Source: Hymenobacter nivis
GTDB taxonomy: Bacteria; Bacteroidota; Bacteroidia; Cytophagales; Hymenobacteraceae
DNA length: 46,801 nt
Direction: 5' to 3'
Assembly (NCBI RefSeq): GCF_006439025.1
Contig: NZ_RCYZ01000017.1
Coordinates: forward strand, 1 to 46,801
Both the position numbers and the translations under genes were made by a program. Positions 34,326-42,455 of the stretch are shown here, one piece after another. A model generated the notes under the pieces. That model saw only the letters and a program-made list of their open reading frames with translations. It was not told where the DNA came from and searched no databases. How positions within the stretch are numbered: the first letter of the stretch is position 1; each line of letters opens with the position of its first letter.

Positions 34326-36398
34326 GTGGCCCGCATCCCCAAAGAACTCGTTGACCAAATAATTCAAACCGCCGACATCGTAGAAGTCGTCGGCGACTTT
34401 GTGCAACTCAAGCGCAAGGGCCAGAACCTGTGGGCCCCGTGCCCGTTCCACAACGAAAAGTCGCCGTCGTTTTCCGTCAACCCAGCCAAGGGGTTGTACA
34501 AATGCTTCGGCTGCGGCAAGGCCGGCGGCGTGGTGCAGTTCGTGATGGATGTGGAGGGCACCTCCTACGTGGAGGCCCTGAAGTACCTGGCCAAGAAGTA
34601 CGCCATCACCGTTCAGGAGGAAGAAAAAACGCCCCAGCAGCAGCTGGAGCAGAACGAGCGCGACTCGCAGTTCATCGTATCCAACTGGGCCAAGGACCAC
34701 TACCACCGCCTGCTGCAAGGCACCGAGGAGGGCATGAGCGTGGGCTACGGCTACCTCAAGGAGCGCGGCCTGAACCTGGCCACCATCCAAACCTTCGAGC
34801 TGGGCTACTCACTCGACCAGTGGGACGACCTGCTGAAAAGCGCCACCGCGGCCGGCTACGCGCTGAAATACCTCGAAAAAACCGGCCTCGTCATCAAGCG
34901 CGAGGACGACCAAGGACACGACACCGGCCGGCGCTACGACCGGTTCCGGGGCCGGGTGATGTTCCCGATCCACAACATTTCGGGCCGCGTGGTGGGCTTC
35001 GGGGCCCGCACCCTGAAGCGCGACGACAAGATGGCGAAGTACCTCAACTCGCCCGAGTCGGAGATTTACCACAAGTCGGACGTGCTCTACGGGCTGTTTC
35101 AGGCGCGCCAGGCCATCCGGCAGGAAGAGGTGTGCTACCTCGTGGAAGGCTACCTCGACGTGCTGAGCCTGTACCAGGGCGGCATCAAAAACGTAGTGGC
35201 CTCGTCGGGTACGTCGCTCACCGAGGGCCAAATCCGGCTCATCAAGCGGTATTCCGACAACGTGACGGTGCTCTACGACGGCGACGCGGCCGGCATTAAG
35301 GCCAGCCTGCGCGGCACCGACCTGCTGCTCGAAGGCGGCCTGAACGTGCGCGTGGTGCTGTTTCCCGACGGCGACGACCCGGACAGCTACATCCGCAAGG
35401 TGGGCGACCAGCGCTTCGCCGAGTACATCGAAAAGAGTAGCCAGGACTTCATCACCTTCAAAACCACGCTGGTGGCCCGCGACGCGGCCGGCGACCCGGT
35501 GAAGAAGGCCGAGGCCATCCGGCAGGTGCTCACCAGTATCGCTAAGGTGCCCGACGCCATCAAGCGCCAGGTGTTTTTGCAGCAAACGTCGGCCGCGTTC
35601 GGCATCGACGAGCAGGTGCTCATCACCGAGTACAACAAGCTGGTGAAGCCCGCCGGGGCCCCCCGCCCGGCCGAGGGTGGGGCCCCCAGCGGCGGTAGTG
35701 GTAGTGGTAGTGGTAGCAGCTCTGCGCGCCCCGCTGCGCCGGTGGCCGCCACCCGCGCCCTCACGGCCGAGGAAGAAGCCGAGGCCGCCATGTACGGCGC
35801 CTTCGAGCCCGGGGCCCCCGCCGCTGCGCCTTCGGCCGCGCCCACCGAAACGGCCGAAGACGCCGCTGAAACCGACCTGCTGCAAACCTGCGAGCGCGAG
35901 GTGCTGCGCCTGTTGGTGCTCTACGCCGCGCGCGAAGTGGACACCGACGTGAGCGTGGCCCAGTACCTGCTAGGCCAGTTGGAGGAGGAGCCGTTTAAAA
36001 CGCCGCTCTACGCCGAGCTGTGGGCCCTGTGCCGCGAGGAGTTGCTGGCCGGCCGCTTCCCCGAGGCGCGGCAGCTGGGGCAGAGCGGGCGGGCCGATAT
36101 CCGCCTGCTGGTGTCGGACCTGGCTACCGAGCGCTACGACATCAGCCCTAACTGGCGGGTAAAGGAAATCTACGTCTTCAACGAGGTGGACCTGCCCAAA
36201 GTAGCCTGCGATAACGCCGTGCTGCGTCTCAACAAGTGCCACGTGCAACGCGAGTTAAATCGCCGCCTCGAAACCCTGCGCCAACCCATGCTTGACGACG
36301 CCGAGCTATTCGAAAACCTGCGCGCCATCAAGGACTTGAAGCAGCTTGACAACCAACTGGCGGCCCTGCTGGGCACGGTCATCCCGCGCGGGGCGTAG
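34326..36398 (+). CDS. dnaG: DNA primase
   Basis: A 690-residue primase that makes RNA primers at the replication fork. It starts with GTG at 34326 (MARIPKELVDQI), the usual family start with no ATG available. The CHC2-type zinc finger has Cys39, His42, Cys60 and Cys63 (CPFHNE and CFGCGKAGG). The primase core contains FRGRVMFPIHNISGRVVGFG. The TOPRIM domain contains LVEGYLDVLSLYQGG and the acidic YDGDAAGIKASLRG. A low-complexity linker of about 75 residues (GGSGSGSGSSS, then Pro/Ala-rich) leads to the C-terminal helicase-interaction domain. The GGTAGT hexamer repeat in the linker (35694-35717) can change length without shifting frame. Confidence 0.97.
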   Translation: MARIPKELVDQIIQTADIVEVVGDFVQLKRKGQNLWAPCPFHNEKSPSFSVNPAKGLYKCFGCGKAGGVVQFVMDVEGTSYVEALKYLAKKYAITVQEEEKTPQQQLEQNERDSQFIVSNWAKDHYHRLLQGTEEGMSVGYGYLKERGLNLATIQTFELGYSLDQWDDLLKSATAAGYALKYLEKTGLVIKREDDQGHDTGRRYDRFRGRVMFPIHNISGRVVGFGARTLKRDDKMAKYLNSPESEIYHKSDVLYGLFQARQAIRQEEVCYLVEGYLDVLSLYQGGIKNVVASSGTSLTEGQIRLIKRYSDNVTVLYDGDAAGIKASLRGTDLLLEGGLNVRVVLFPDGDDPDSYIRKVGDQRFAEYIEKSSQDFITFKTTLVARDAAGDPVKKAEAIRQVLTSIAKVPDAIKRQVFLQQTSAAFGIDEQVLITEYNKLVKPAGAPRPAEGGAPSGGSGSGSGSSSARPAAPVAATRALTAEEEAEAAMYGAFEPGAPAAAPSAAPTETAEDAAETDLLQTCEREVLRLLVLYAAREVDTDVSVAQYLLGQLEEEPFKTPLYAELWALCREELLAGRFPEARQLGQSGRADIRLLVSDLATERYDISPNWRVKEIYVFNEVDLPKVACDNAVLRLNKCHVQRELNRRLETLRQPMLDDAELFENLRAIKDLKQLDNQLAALLGTVIPRGA

Positions 36399-36431
36399 GG
36401 CCCTGGGGGCCCTAAAACCAGGAACCCTGTG

Positions 36432-36881
36432 CTACTTAAGCTGTTGCAGCGAACGTTTGGTTTCGCGGTGCGCGCGCTTGATGCGGGCGTTGAGCTGCTT
36501 TTGGTTGGCCTTGGTGAGCTTGGCGGGCGACATTTTTACAATGGTCAGCTGGCTGCCGGGCTGGATGGTGAACGGGACATCGGCCGCGCCATCGTAGGCG
36601 GCGACGGCGGCGATGGGGCCCGAATCGGCCGGCACGTTGAAGAAAAAGAGGCCATCCGCGTTAGTCGCGCAGGTTTGCTTGGTGCGGGCGAGGCGCACCA
36701 CGGCACCACCCAGGGGCCCGTTGGGCGTATCAATGCGCCCGGTCAGGGTCACATTACCGGGGTCAGCGGCCGGGGCGGTAGTGGCCGCCGAGGCGGTTGG
36801 CTGCGCCTGGGCCCGGGCGGGGCTGGCCCACACAAAGCAAGCGGCGACGAGGCAGGTGCAGGAGATAAAACGCGCAATCAT
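36432..36881 (-). CDS. Exported protein with carboxypeptidase-like regulatory domain
   Basis: A 149-residue protein from the ATG at 36881 with a signal peptide (MIARFISCTCLVAACFVWASPARAQ less one residue; cleavage near 26). After an Ala/Thr-rich spacer, residues 45-120 form a transthyretin-like fold: VTLTGRIDTPNGPLGGAVVRL, TNADGLFFFNVP and FTIQPGSQLTIVKM. The C-terminus (about 121-149) is highly basic (KLTKANQKQLNARIKRAHRE). Such domains elsewhere are attached to TonB receptors or peptidases; here it stands alone. The basic tail might bind anionic cell-envelope polymers or nucleic acid, which is speculation. Convergent with dnaG, 33 bases apart. Confidence 0.8.
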   Translation of the reverse strand: MIARFISCTCLVAACFVWASPARAQAQPTASAATTAPAADPGNVTLTGRIDTPNGPLGGAVVRLARTKQTCATNADGLFFFNVPADSGPIAAVAAYDGAADVPFTIQPGSQLTIVKMSPAKLTKANQKQLNARIKRAHRETKRSLQQLK

Positions 36882-37211
36882 GGCGGGAATAAGTATAGCG
36901 TGGTAAAAAATTGAATTAGCGAATAAAGAGGCGGCCGGCGGCGCTGCCCATTTCACTAGCCGGCGACCATAGCGAACCAAGGGAAAAGCAAAAGTGCAAA
37001 TAATTACGCAAAACTCCAATAAGGTTTAAATAAGACTATTTAAAGTAAATAAGGCGAAATATAATCTAAATCACGTATTAACAGCCCATAAAATTGCATT
37101 AACCCCGGCCAACCCCAGGGCTGTAAAATCAATTGTTTCTCATATATTATAAGTTTAGTGCTAAACATGGTTGCCGCCGGGGCCCCGTTACCACCTCACT
37201 GGCCAAGCCCC
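36882..37211. other. 330-base AT-rich intergenic region
   Basis: Upstream of the exported protein gene and downstream of the glycosyltransferase gene, both on the minus strand. Bases 36985-37165 are AT-rich. It contains GTTTAG-TG-CTAAAC (37153-37166) and distant arms ACAGCCC (37081-37087) and GGGCTGT (37118-37124). No promoter with both elements, no terminator and no credible gene were found. Confidence 0.5.
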
Positions 37212-38270
37212 CTAGCGCAAGCCCAGCTCCGTAAACCGGCGCTTGCCGCGGGCGAAGTAGGCCCACACCACGCTGCCGGCCCAGGCCCCGGGGCGCTGCG
37301 CCACGCGCAAGTGGGGCCCCGCGGTGGCGCGGCGGGCGCGCCAGTACGCCCGCTTTCGGAAGAAGTGCCAATGGGCGCGGGCCACGGCGCGGGCATCGGC
37401 CAGCTGGCCGCCCGCCAGAAAGCGCAGGCCGGCCACCCAATCCAGCGCCAGGCGTTGGGCCAGGGGCCCAGCTAGTTCGCCGGGGGCCGCGTTTTTATAA
37501 AGCAACGCCAAGCCGTTGCGGAAGTTGAGGTAGGTTTTGCGGGGGTTGGTTTTGGCCAGGGTGCCGCCGCCCACGTGGTGCACGGCGCTGCCGCCGTGGT
37601 ACCACACCTCGTGCCCGGCATTCTGGAGGCGCCAGCAGAAGTCGATTTCTTCCATGTGGGCAAAAAACGCGGGCTCGAAGCCGCCCAGCGCGCGCCAGGC
37701 GCTGGCCCGCACCAGGCAGCAGGCCCCACTGGCCCAGGCGACGGGGCGCGGGTCGTCGTACTGACCGGCGTCTACTTCGGTGGTGTCGAAGAGCCGGCCG
37801 CGGCAAAACGGATAGGCCAGCCGGTCGAGGTAGCCGCCGCCGCCGCCGGCGTATTCAAACCGCGTGGGGTCGGCGTGGGCCAGGATTTTGGGTTGCACAG
37901 CGGCGACGCGCGGCTGCGCCACCAGCAGTGCCCGCAGGGGCCGCAGCCAGCCGGTCGTCACGGCCACGTCGGAGTTCAGCAGCACGTAGTACGGACTGTC
38001 AATCAAGGCCAATGCCTTGTTGTAGCCCTCGCAAAAGCCAAAGTTACGCTCCAGCAGCAGCAGCTCCACCGTGGGGAAGTCGCGGGCCAGCAGCGCCACT
38101 GAGTCGTCGGTGCTGGCGTTGTCGGCCACCACCACCCGGGCCCCGTCGGCGTGCTCGACCACCCCGGGCAGGAAGCGGCGCAGGAAATCCGCGCCGTTCC
38201 AGTTAAGCACCACGATGGCCACGTCGGCGCAGGCACCGGCCCGGTTCGGAAAAGGTTGGTTAACGGCCAA
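37212..38270 (-). CDS. Family 2 glycosyltransferase
   Basis: A 352-residue GT-A fold enzyme, similar to rhamnosyltransferase-type GT2 proteins of cell-surface polysaccharide synthesis. VAIVVLNWNGADFL is the first strand, VVVADNASTDDS the second and ERNFGFCEGYNKAL follows. The nucleotide-sugar/metal motif is NSD (99-101). WASGACCLVRASAW and FAHMEEIDFCWRLQNAGHEV form the acceptor and base region. No membrane helix is seen; it would act on the cytoplasmic face. There is no ATG before the first strand. TTG at 38270 (4 bases after the ybaB stop, possibly translationally coupled) or GTG at 38222 are candidate starts. The substrate is not predictable. Confidence 0.9.
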   Translation of the reverse strand: MAVNQPFPNRAGACADVAIVVLNWNGADFLRRFLPGVVEHADGARVVVADNASTDDSVALLARDFPTVELLLLERNFGFCEGYNKALALIDSPYYVLLNSDVAVTTGWLRPLRALLVAQPRVAAVQPKILAHADPTRFEYAGGGGGYLDRLAYPFCRGRLFDTTEVDAGQYDDPRPVAWASGACCLVRASAWRALGGFEPAFFAHMEEIDFCWRLQNAGHEVWYHGGSAVHHVGGGTLAKTNPRKTYLNFRNGLALLYKNAAPGELAGPLAQRLALDWVAGLRFLAGGQLADARAVARAHWHFFRKRAYWRARRATAGPHLRVAQRPGAWAGSVVWAYFARGKRRFTELGLR

Positions 38271-38274
38271 GGGC

Positions 38275-38613
38275 TCAGGCGCCGAAGTTGCCCAGGTCGA
38301 GGCCGGGGATGTTGGGCATCAGGCCACTGGTTTTGCGCTGCATTTCCTGGCGGGCCTGCTCGCCGGCGGCCTCCAGGGCCTTGTTGGCGGCGGCCACCAC
38401 GAGGTCAGCCAGCATGTCGCGGTCCTGCACGGTGAGCAGGCTCTCGTCGATTTCAATTTTCAGCAGCTTGCGCTCACCGTTGGCGGTGGCGCGCACCAAG
38501 CCGCCGCCGGCCTCACCGGTGGCGGTGAGGTGTTGCATTTCCTGCTGGGCCTGCTGCATTTTTTCTTGCAGCTCCTTCACCTTGCCCATCATGCCCATCA
38601 TGTCGAATGCCAT
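38275..38613 (-). CDS. ybaB: YbaB/EbfC-family nucleoid-associated protein
   Basis: A 112-residue dimeric DNA-binding protein. The N-terminal helix is MGKVKELQEKMQQAQQEM, followed by the sheet GGGLVRATANGERKLLKIEID and the helix RDMLADLVVAAANKALEAAGEQ. A GLMPNIPGL tail ends the protein, as in homologues. It is often linked to recR/dnaX in other bacteria; here it is upstream of a glycosyltransferase gene that begins 4 bases after its stop, with TTG as the likely start. Met-rich N-terminus (MAFDMMGMMGK) is normal for the family. Confidence 0.95.
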   Translation of the reverse strand: MAFDMMGMMGKVKELQEKMQQAQQEMQHLTATGEAGGGLVRATANGERKLLKIEIDESLLTVQDRDMLADLVVAAANKALEAAGEQARQEMQRKTSGLMPNIPGLDLGNFGA

Positions 38614-38808
38614 AGCAAAAAGTCGTTATTGAGCCCATGCGGGCCGTGTTTAGAAGAAAAGATAAGCGTTCCGTCCGCCCTTACAGACCCCTGGGGCCCC
38701 CAATAAGTGCCCCGCCGGGCGCGGGCCGCAAAGGTAGCCGCCGGCCAGCCGGCCGGCACCCTGCCCCGTAAACGGGTTTATTTGCTGCTTCAACTACTTT
38801 CCGTTCCG

Positions 38809-39705
38809 ATGGTTTCTTTCTTGCTAGCCGGGGCCCTGGCCGTGGCCGATACCGTGCCCTCCACCGCGCTCGGCGCCCAAGCCGTAGCCGCCCCCGGCGC
38901 ACGCCTCACGCTGATAGCCAAGCAGTTCAAGTTCACCGAGGGCCCCGCCGTGGACCGTGCCGGCAACGTGTTCTTCACCGATCAGCCCAACGATAAAATC
39001 TGGAAGTACAGCACCGAGGGCAAATTGACGGTGTTCCTCACGCCCTCGGGCCGGGCCAATGGGCTCGATTTTGACGCCAAAGGCAACCTGCTGGCCTGCG
39101 CCGACGCCAAAAATCAGCTCTGGTCCATTAGCCCCGCTGGCAAGGTAACGGTGCTGGCCGATGGTTTCGAGCAGCACCGCTTCAACGGGCCCAATGACCT
39201 GTGGGTTAACCCCAAGGGCGGCGGTATCTACTTTACTGACCCTTACTACCAGCGCGACTACTGGGCACACACAGCCCCCGACATGGCTGCCCAAAACGTG
39301 TACTACTTGGCCCCTGGGGCCCCCGCGCCGGTGCTCGCCGCCGGCCAACTGCGCAAGCCCAACGGCATCGTGGGCACGCCCGACGGCAAGCAACTGTTTG
39401 TGGCCGACATCGAGGCCAACAAAACCTACCGCTACCAAATCGGCCCCGACGGCCGCCTCAGCAACCGCCAACTTTTTGTGGAACAGGGCTCTGATGGCAT
39501 GGCCCTGGATAGCAAGGGCAACCTTTACCTCACCGGCCAGGGCGTGACGGTGTACAGCGCCCAGGGCCAGAAAATTGCCCACATCGACGTGCCCGGGGCC
39601 TGGACGGGCAACGTGTGCTTCGCCGGTAAAGACCTGAAAACCCTGTTTATCACCGCATCCGAAGCCGTGTACACGCTGCCCCTGCTGGTAAAAGGGCTGC
39701 GGTAA
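38809..39705 (+). CDS. SMP-30/gluconolactonase-like exported protein
   Basis: A 298-residue six-bladed propeller from the ATG at 38809, with a probable signal peptide (MVSFLLAGALAVADTV). Family motifs: FKFTEGPAVDRAGNVFFTDQPNDKIW, ANGLDFDAKGNLLACAD, FNGPNDLWVNPKGGGIYFTDPYY and QLRKPNGIVGTPDGKQLFVADI. The conserved Glu in EGPA and Asn/Asp in GPNDLW are the metal ligands of the family. It probably hydrolyses a sugar lactone in the periplasm. A GTG at 38707 would add 34 basic residues and is less likely. It converges with the TlpA-like gene, 18 bases apart. Confidence 0.92.
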   Translation: MVSFLLAGALAVADTVPSTALGAQAVAAPGARLTLIAKQFKFTEGPAVDRAGNVFFTDQPNDKIWKYSTEGKLTVFLTPSGRANGLDFDAKGNLLACADAKNQLWSISPAGKVTVLADGFEQHRFNGPNDLWVNPKGGGIYFTDPYYQRDYWAHTAPDMAAQNVYYLAPGAPAPVLAAGQLRKPNGIVGTPDGKQLFVADIEANKTYRYQIGPDGRLSNRQLFVEQGSDGMALDSKGNLYLTGQGVTVYSAQGQKIAHIDVPGAWTGNVCFAGKDLKTLFITASEAVYTLPLLVKGLR

Positions 39706-39723
39706 ATACCTGAAAATTGGGCA

Positions 39724-40320
39724 CTACTGGCCGGCCAACTGCTGCAAGTAGGCGCGGAACTCGGCGGTGTCGTAGTCGGCCATGCCTTCGTGGCGGGTGG
39801 CCACGGCGCCGTCGGGGCCCAACACGAAGGTGGTGGGGATGGATTTTGTGTCGAACACCTTGGGTAGCGGCGCGGCTGGGAAAAATACCGGAAACGTGTA
39901 GCCGGCCCGCTCCACCACGCGGCGGGCCCGGTCGGGGTTCTCATCGAGCGACACCATCAAGAAGGCCACCCGGGCGGTATCTACCTGGCTATAGAGGTGC
40001 TGGAGGGCGGGCATCTCGGCGCGGCAGGGCGGGCACCAGCTGGCCCATAGGTTCAGCACCACCACTTTGCCGGCGTAGCGGCGCAGGTTGGTGGGGCGGC
40101 CGTCGAGGGTGTAGAGCGGCGCGTCGGGCAGCGGCCTGGGGGCCCCGGCGTGCGGTGGCCGGGGGGCGGGCAGCGCGGGCCGCCACAGCCCGGTGGCCAG
40201 CAGGCCCTGCTGCAAGGTGCCCACCACCGGGGCCTTCAGGTCGGTGAAAAACACCACGGCCAAGCCGCCCATAAACAGGCCCTGGGTGAGGTTGGCGCGG
40301 TGGCGTTGGAAAAAGGACAT
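39724..40320 (-). CDS. TlpA-like membrane-anchored thioredoxin
   Basis: A 198-residue protein with an N-terminal hydrophobic anchor (about 13-27, GLFMGGLAVVFF) and a Pro-rich spacer. The thioredoxin domain (about 65-198) has the redox motif WCPPC (Cys96, Cys99). VVVLNLWASWCPPCRAEMPAL and SIPTTFVLGPDG (cis-Pro) are typical of TlpA/ResA proteins that reduce disulfides outside the cytoplasm, for example in cytochrome c maturation. The partner is unknown. It follows the T9SS gene at 40411 on the same strand with a 90-base gap; a common transcript is possible. Confidence 0.93.
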   Translation of the reverse strand: MSFFQRHRANLTQGLFMGGLAVVFFTDLKAPVVGTLQQGLLATGLWRPALPAPRPPHAGAPRPLPDAPLYTLDGRPTNLRRYAGKVVVLNLWASWCPPCRAEMPALQHLYSQVDTARVAFLMVSLDENPDRARRVVERAGYTFPVFFPAAPLPKVFDTKSIPTTFVLGPDGAVATRHEGMADYDTAEFRAYLQQLAGQ

Positions 40321-40410
40321 GGGACAAGGGCGTAGCGTAGACTCTGTGAGTCCGCGCGGTTGAATGATTGCTCTGCAAGGGCCCCCACGCGCAGAATTAC
40401 AAAGTCCGCG

Positions 40411-42423
40411 CTACTTTAAAAGCGTGACGGTGCCGGTTTGGCGCGTGAATTGGCCGGCTTCGTCGGTTTGCTCGAAGCGCCAGATATACACGCCGTTCAC
40501 CGGCGCGTGGCCGTTGATGGTGCCGTCCCAGGTGGTGGCGCGGTTGGTGGCGCGAAACACCTGCTGGCCGTTGCGGTCCACGACGATGAGCACGAAATTA
40601 TCCAAAAACCGGCCCTTTACCTCAAATACGTCGTTCAGGCCGTCGCCGTTGGGCGTGAAGGCGTTGGGCAGCAGCAGGCGGGCGCGGCGCGGCACCTGCG
40701 CCACGCTGGAGTAACTGAACGTGCCCGCCGGAATGCCGGCCCCGCTGATTTGCAGGCGGTAGCGCAGCACCTGACGGTCGATTGGTGGCTGATTATCAGT
40801 GGTGCTCAAGGCCGCAGTGGGGGCGGCCGTGGCCAGCACCGTGCCGTCGGGGGCCAGGGCTTGGAGGGTGTAGGCAACGGGCTGGGCGGGGTCGGGGCCA
40901 GTGAAGGCCGACCAGTTTAGGGCCACGGCGGTGGCCTCATCGTCGAGGGCCCGGGCGGTGAGGATGCTCGGGCAGGCCACGCCGCTTTCGGCCGAGGTGT
41001 TGCCGCACAAGTCGGTGAGGCGCAGTGAGTAGCACACGGCGGTGAGCGTCGCGGCGGCCGTCGAGTCGGTAACGGTGCGCCCGCTGGTGGCCGTGAGGAA
41101 ATCGGATACGGGGCCCGTGCTGGGCAGGCGGCGGTAGCGCAGCGTGCCCCCGGCCGTCACGGGGCCCCCGGGCAGGCTGGGCGTCAGCGTCACCAGGTTT
41201 TGCAGGTTGAAGCTGGCCACCAGGCGGGGCGTGGGCGGGGCCACGGTGGAGGTGGCCACGAGGCCGGCTTCATTGGAGAGCACGGCCCCGCCGTCGGTGC
41301 TTACGCGGTAGGTGTAGCGGGTGCCGCACACCACGTTGGCGTCTTCCAGCCCGCCGCTGATGGCGGTCAGGTTGGTGACGGCCACGCCGTTGCGGGTCAC
41401 GGCGTAGGGCCCCGGGCTGGGGTTAGCATCGGTGAGCAGCAGCTGGATGCGGCCCTGCGCCGACGAGGCCACGGCCAGGCCCAGCGTGTAGCGGGTGGCC
41501 GAGGGCACGGTGGCGGTTTGGCAGTTGTCGGTGCGCAGCACGCGGTAGCCGCCGGCCGGGGCATTGGGCAGGGCCACGCTGGTGCTGCCCGGCGGCACAT
41601 CGGCCACGTTCTGGAACGGGCCGGTGCTGCCGGCCGGGGCCCGCTGCAAGGTGTAGGTGTAGCCGGTGGGCAGCTGGCCCACGCCCAGGCTTAGCTCGCC
41701 GGTGGGGGCGGGGGCACTCAGCGCCAGGGTGTTCAGGGCGGGCACCTGGGGGGGCGCCAGGGCGGGGATGGTTTGGGTATTGGGGCTGGTGCAGGGCCCC
41801 ACCAGGGCGTAGTAGCCCGTGACGGTGACGGTGGTGGCCCCGGCCAACGCCACCACCTGGGGCAGGTTGCGCCGCACCACGGCCACCTCCGGCCCGCTGC
41901 CGGCGCGCACGGTGTAGCGGTCGTACACGGCATCCGTCACCGTAACCAGGGCCACGCCGGCGGGGCAGGGGGCGATGGTGAACGGCGGCGGCACGGTGGC
42001 GTAGGCCGTGAGCACGCGGGTGTAAAACGTGCCGATGACGCCGCCGTTGGCCAGCGTGGTATTAGCGTTTTCGGAGATGGTGACGGGCCCCGGCGCGGTG
42101 GGCGTGTAGCGGTACACGGTGCTGGCGCCGGTAGGTGAAATCAGGCAGCCGGGCGGGTACACATCGGTGCCCGGCAGGGCCGTATAGTACGTCAGGTCAG
42201 GCGATACGGCGCGGCTGGCGCAGGGCACAAAGCGCACCGGCCGGCCTACGCACAGCGCCTGCACCTCTTGCCCAGTGGTGGCATCCACCACGGCAAACGG
42301 CACGCCGCCGCAGTCGGTGGGCGGGGGCTGGGCACAATTCTGGGCCCGGGCCTGCCCGGGTACCAGGCCCCCCATCAGGGCCATCAGCAAAAGGAGAAAT
42401 AATCCGGGGAGCGTCCGCTTCAT
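40411..42423 (-). CDS. Large secreted protein with type B T9SS sorting domain
   Basis: A 670-residue protein from the ATG at 42423 with a signal peptide (MKRTLPGLFLLLLMALMGGL, cleavage near ARA-QN). The middle part (about 60-570) is made of several Ig/fibronectin-like beta domains with no enzyme motif. Cys residues spaced along it may form disulfides. The C-terminal domain (about 580-670) is the gliding-motility-associated type B sorting signal: LLPNAFTPNGDGLNDVFEV, VVDRNGQQVF and WDGTINGHAPVNGVYIW. It is predicted to cross the outer membrane through T9SS and to be surface-attached or released, likely as an adhesin or structural protein. It starts 32 bases after the stop of the ammonia-lyase-like gene. 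Confidence 0.93.
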   Translation of the reverse strand: MKRTLPGLFLLLLMALMGGLVPGQARAQNCAQPPPTDCGGVPFAVVDATTGQEVQALCVGRPVRFVPCASRAVSPDLTYYTALPGTDVYPPGCLISPTGASTVYRYTPTAPGPVTISENANTTLANGGVIGTFYTRVLTAYATVPPPFTIAPCPAGVALVTVTDAVYDRYTVRAGSGPEVAVVRRNLPQVVALAGATTVTVTGYYALVGPCTSPNTQTIPALAPPQVPALNTLALSAPAPTGELSLGVGQLPTGYTYTLQRAPAGSTGPFQNVADVPPGSTSVALPNAPAGGYRVLRTDNCQTATVPSATRYTLGLAVASSAQGRIQLLLTDANPSPGPYAVTRNGVAVTNLTAISGGLEDANVVCGTRYTYRVSTDGGAVLSNEAGLVATSTVAPPTPRLVASFNLQNLVTLTPSLPGGPVTAGGTLRYRRLPSTGPVSDFLTATSGRTVTDSTAAATLTAVCYSLRLTDLCGNTSAESGVACPSILTARALDDEATAVALNWSAFTGPDPAQPVAYTLQALAPDGTVLATAAPTAALSTTDNQPPIDRQVLRYRLQISGAGIPAGTFSYSSVAQVPRRARLLLPNAFTPNGDGLNDVFEVKGRFLDNFVLIVVDRNGQQVFRATNRATTWDGTINGHAPVNGVYIWRFEQTDEAGQFTRQTGTVTLLK

Positions 42424-42455
42424 GCTCAAAAATACGCCCTGACGGCCCTCCCGCG

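Noticed and set aside
36396..36414. Hairpin TAGGGCCC-TGG-GGGCCCTA at the dnaG stop as a terminator
   Set aside because: Stable stem but followed by A on the plus strand, and the T run on the minus strand precedes the stem; not an intrinsic terminator. Probably another GGGCCC cluster.
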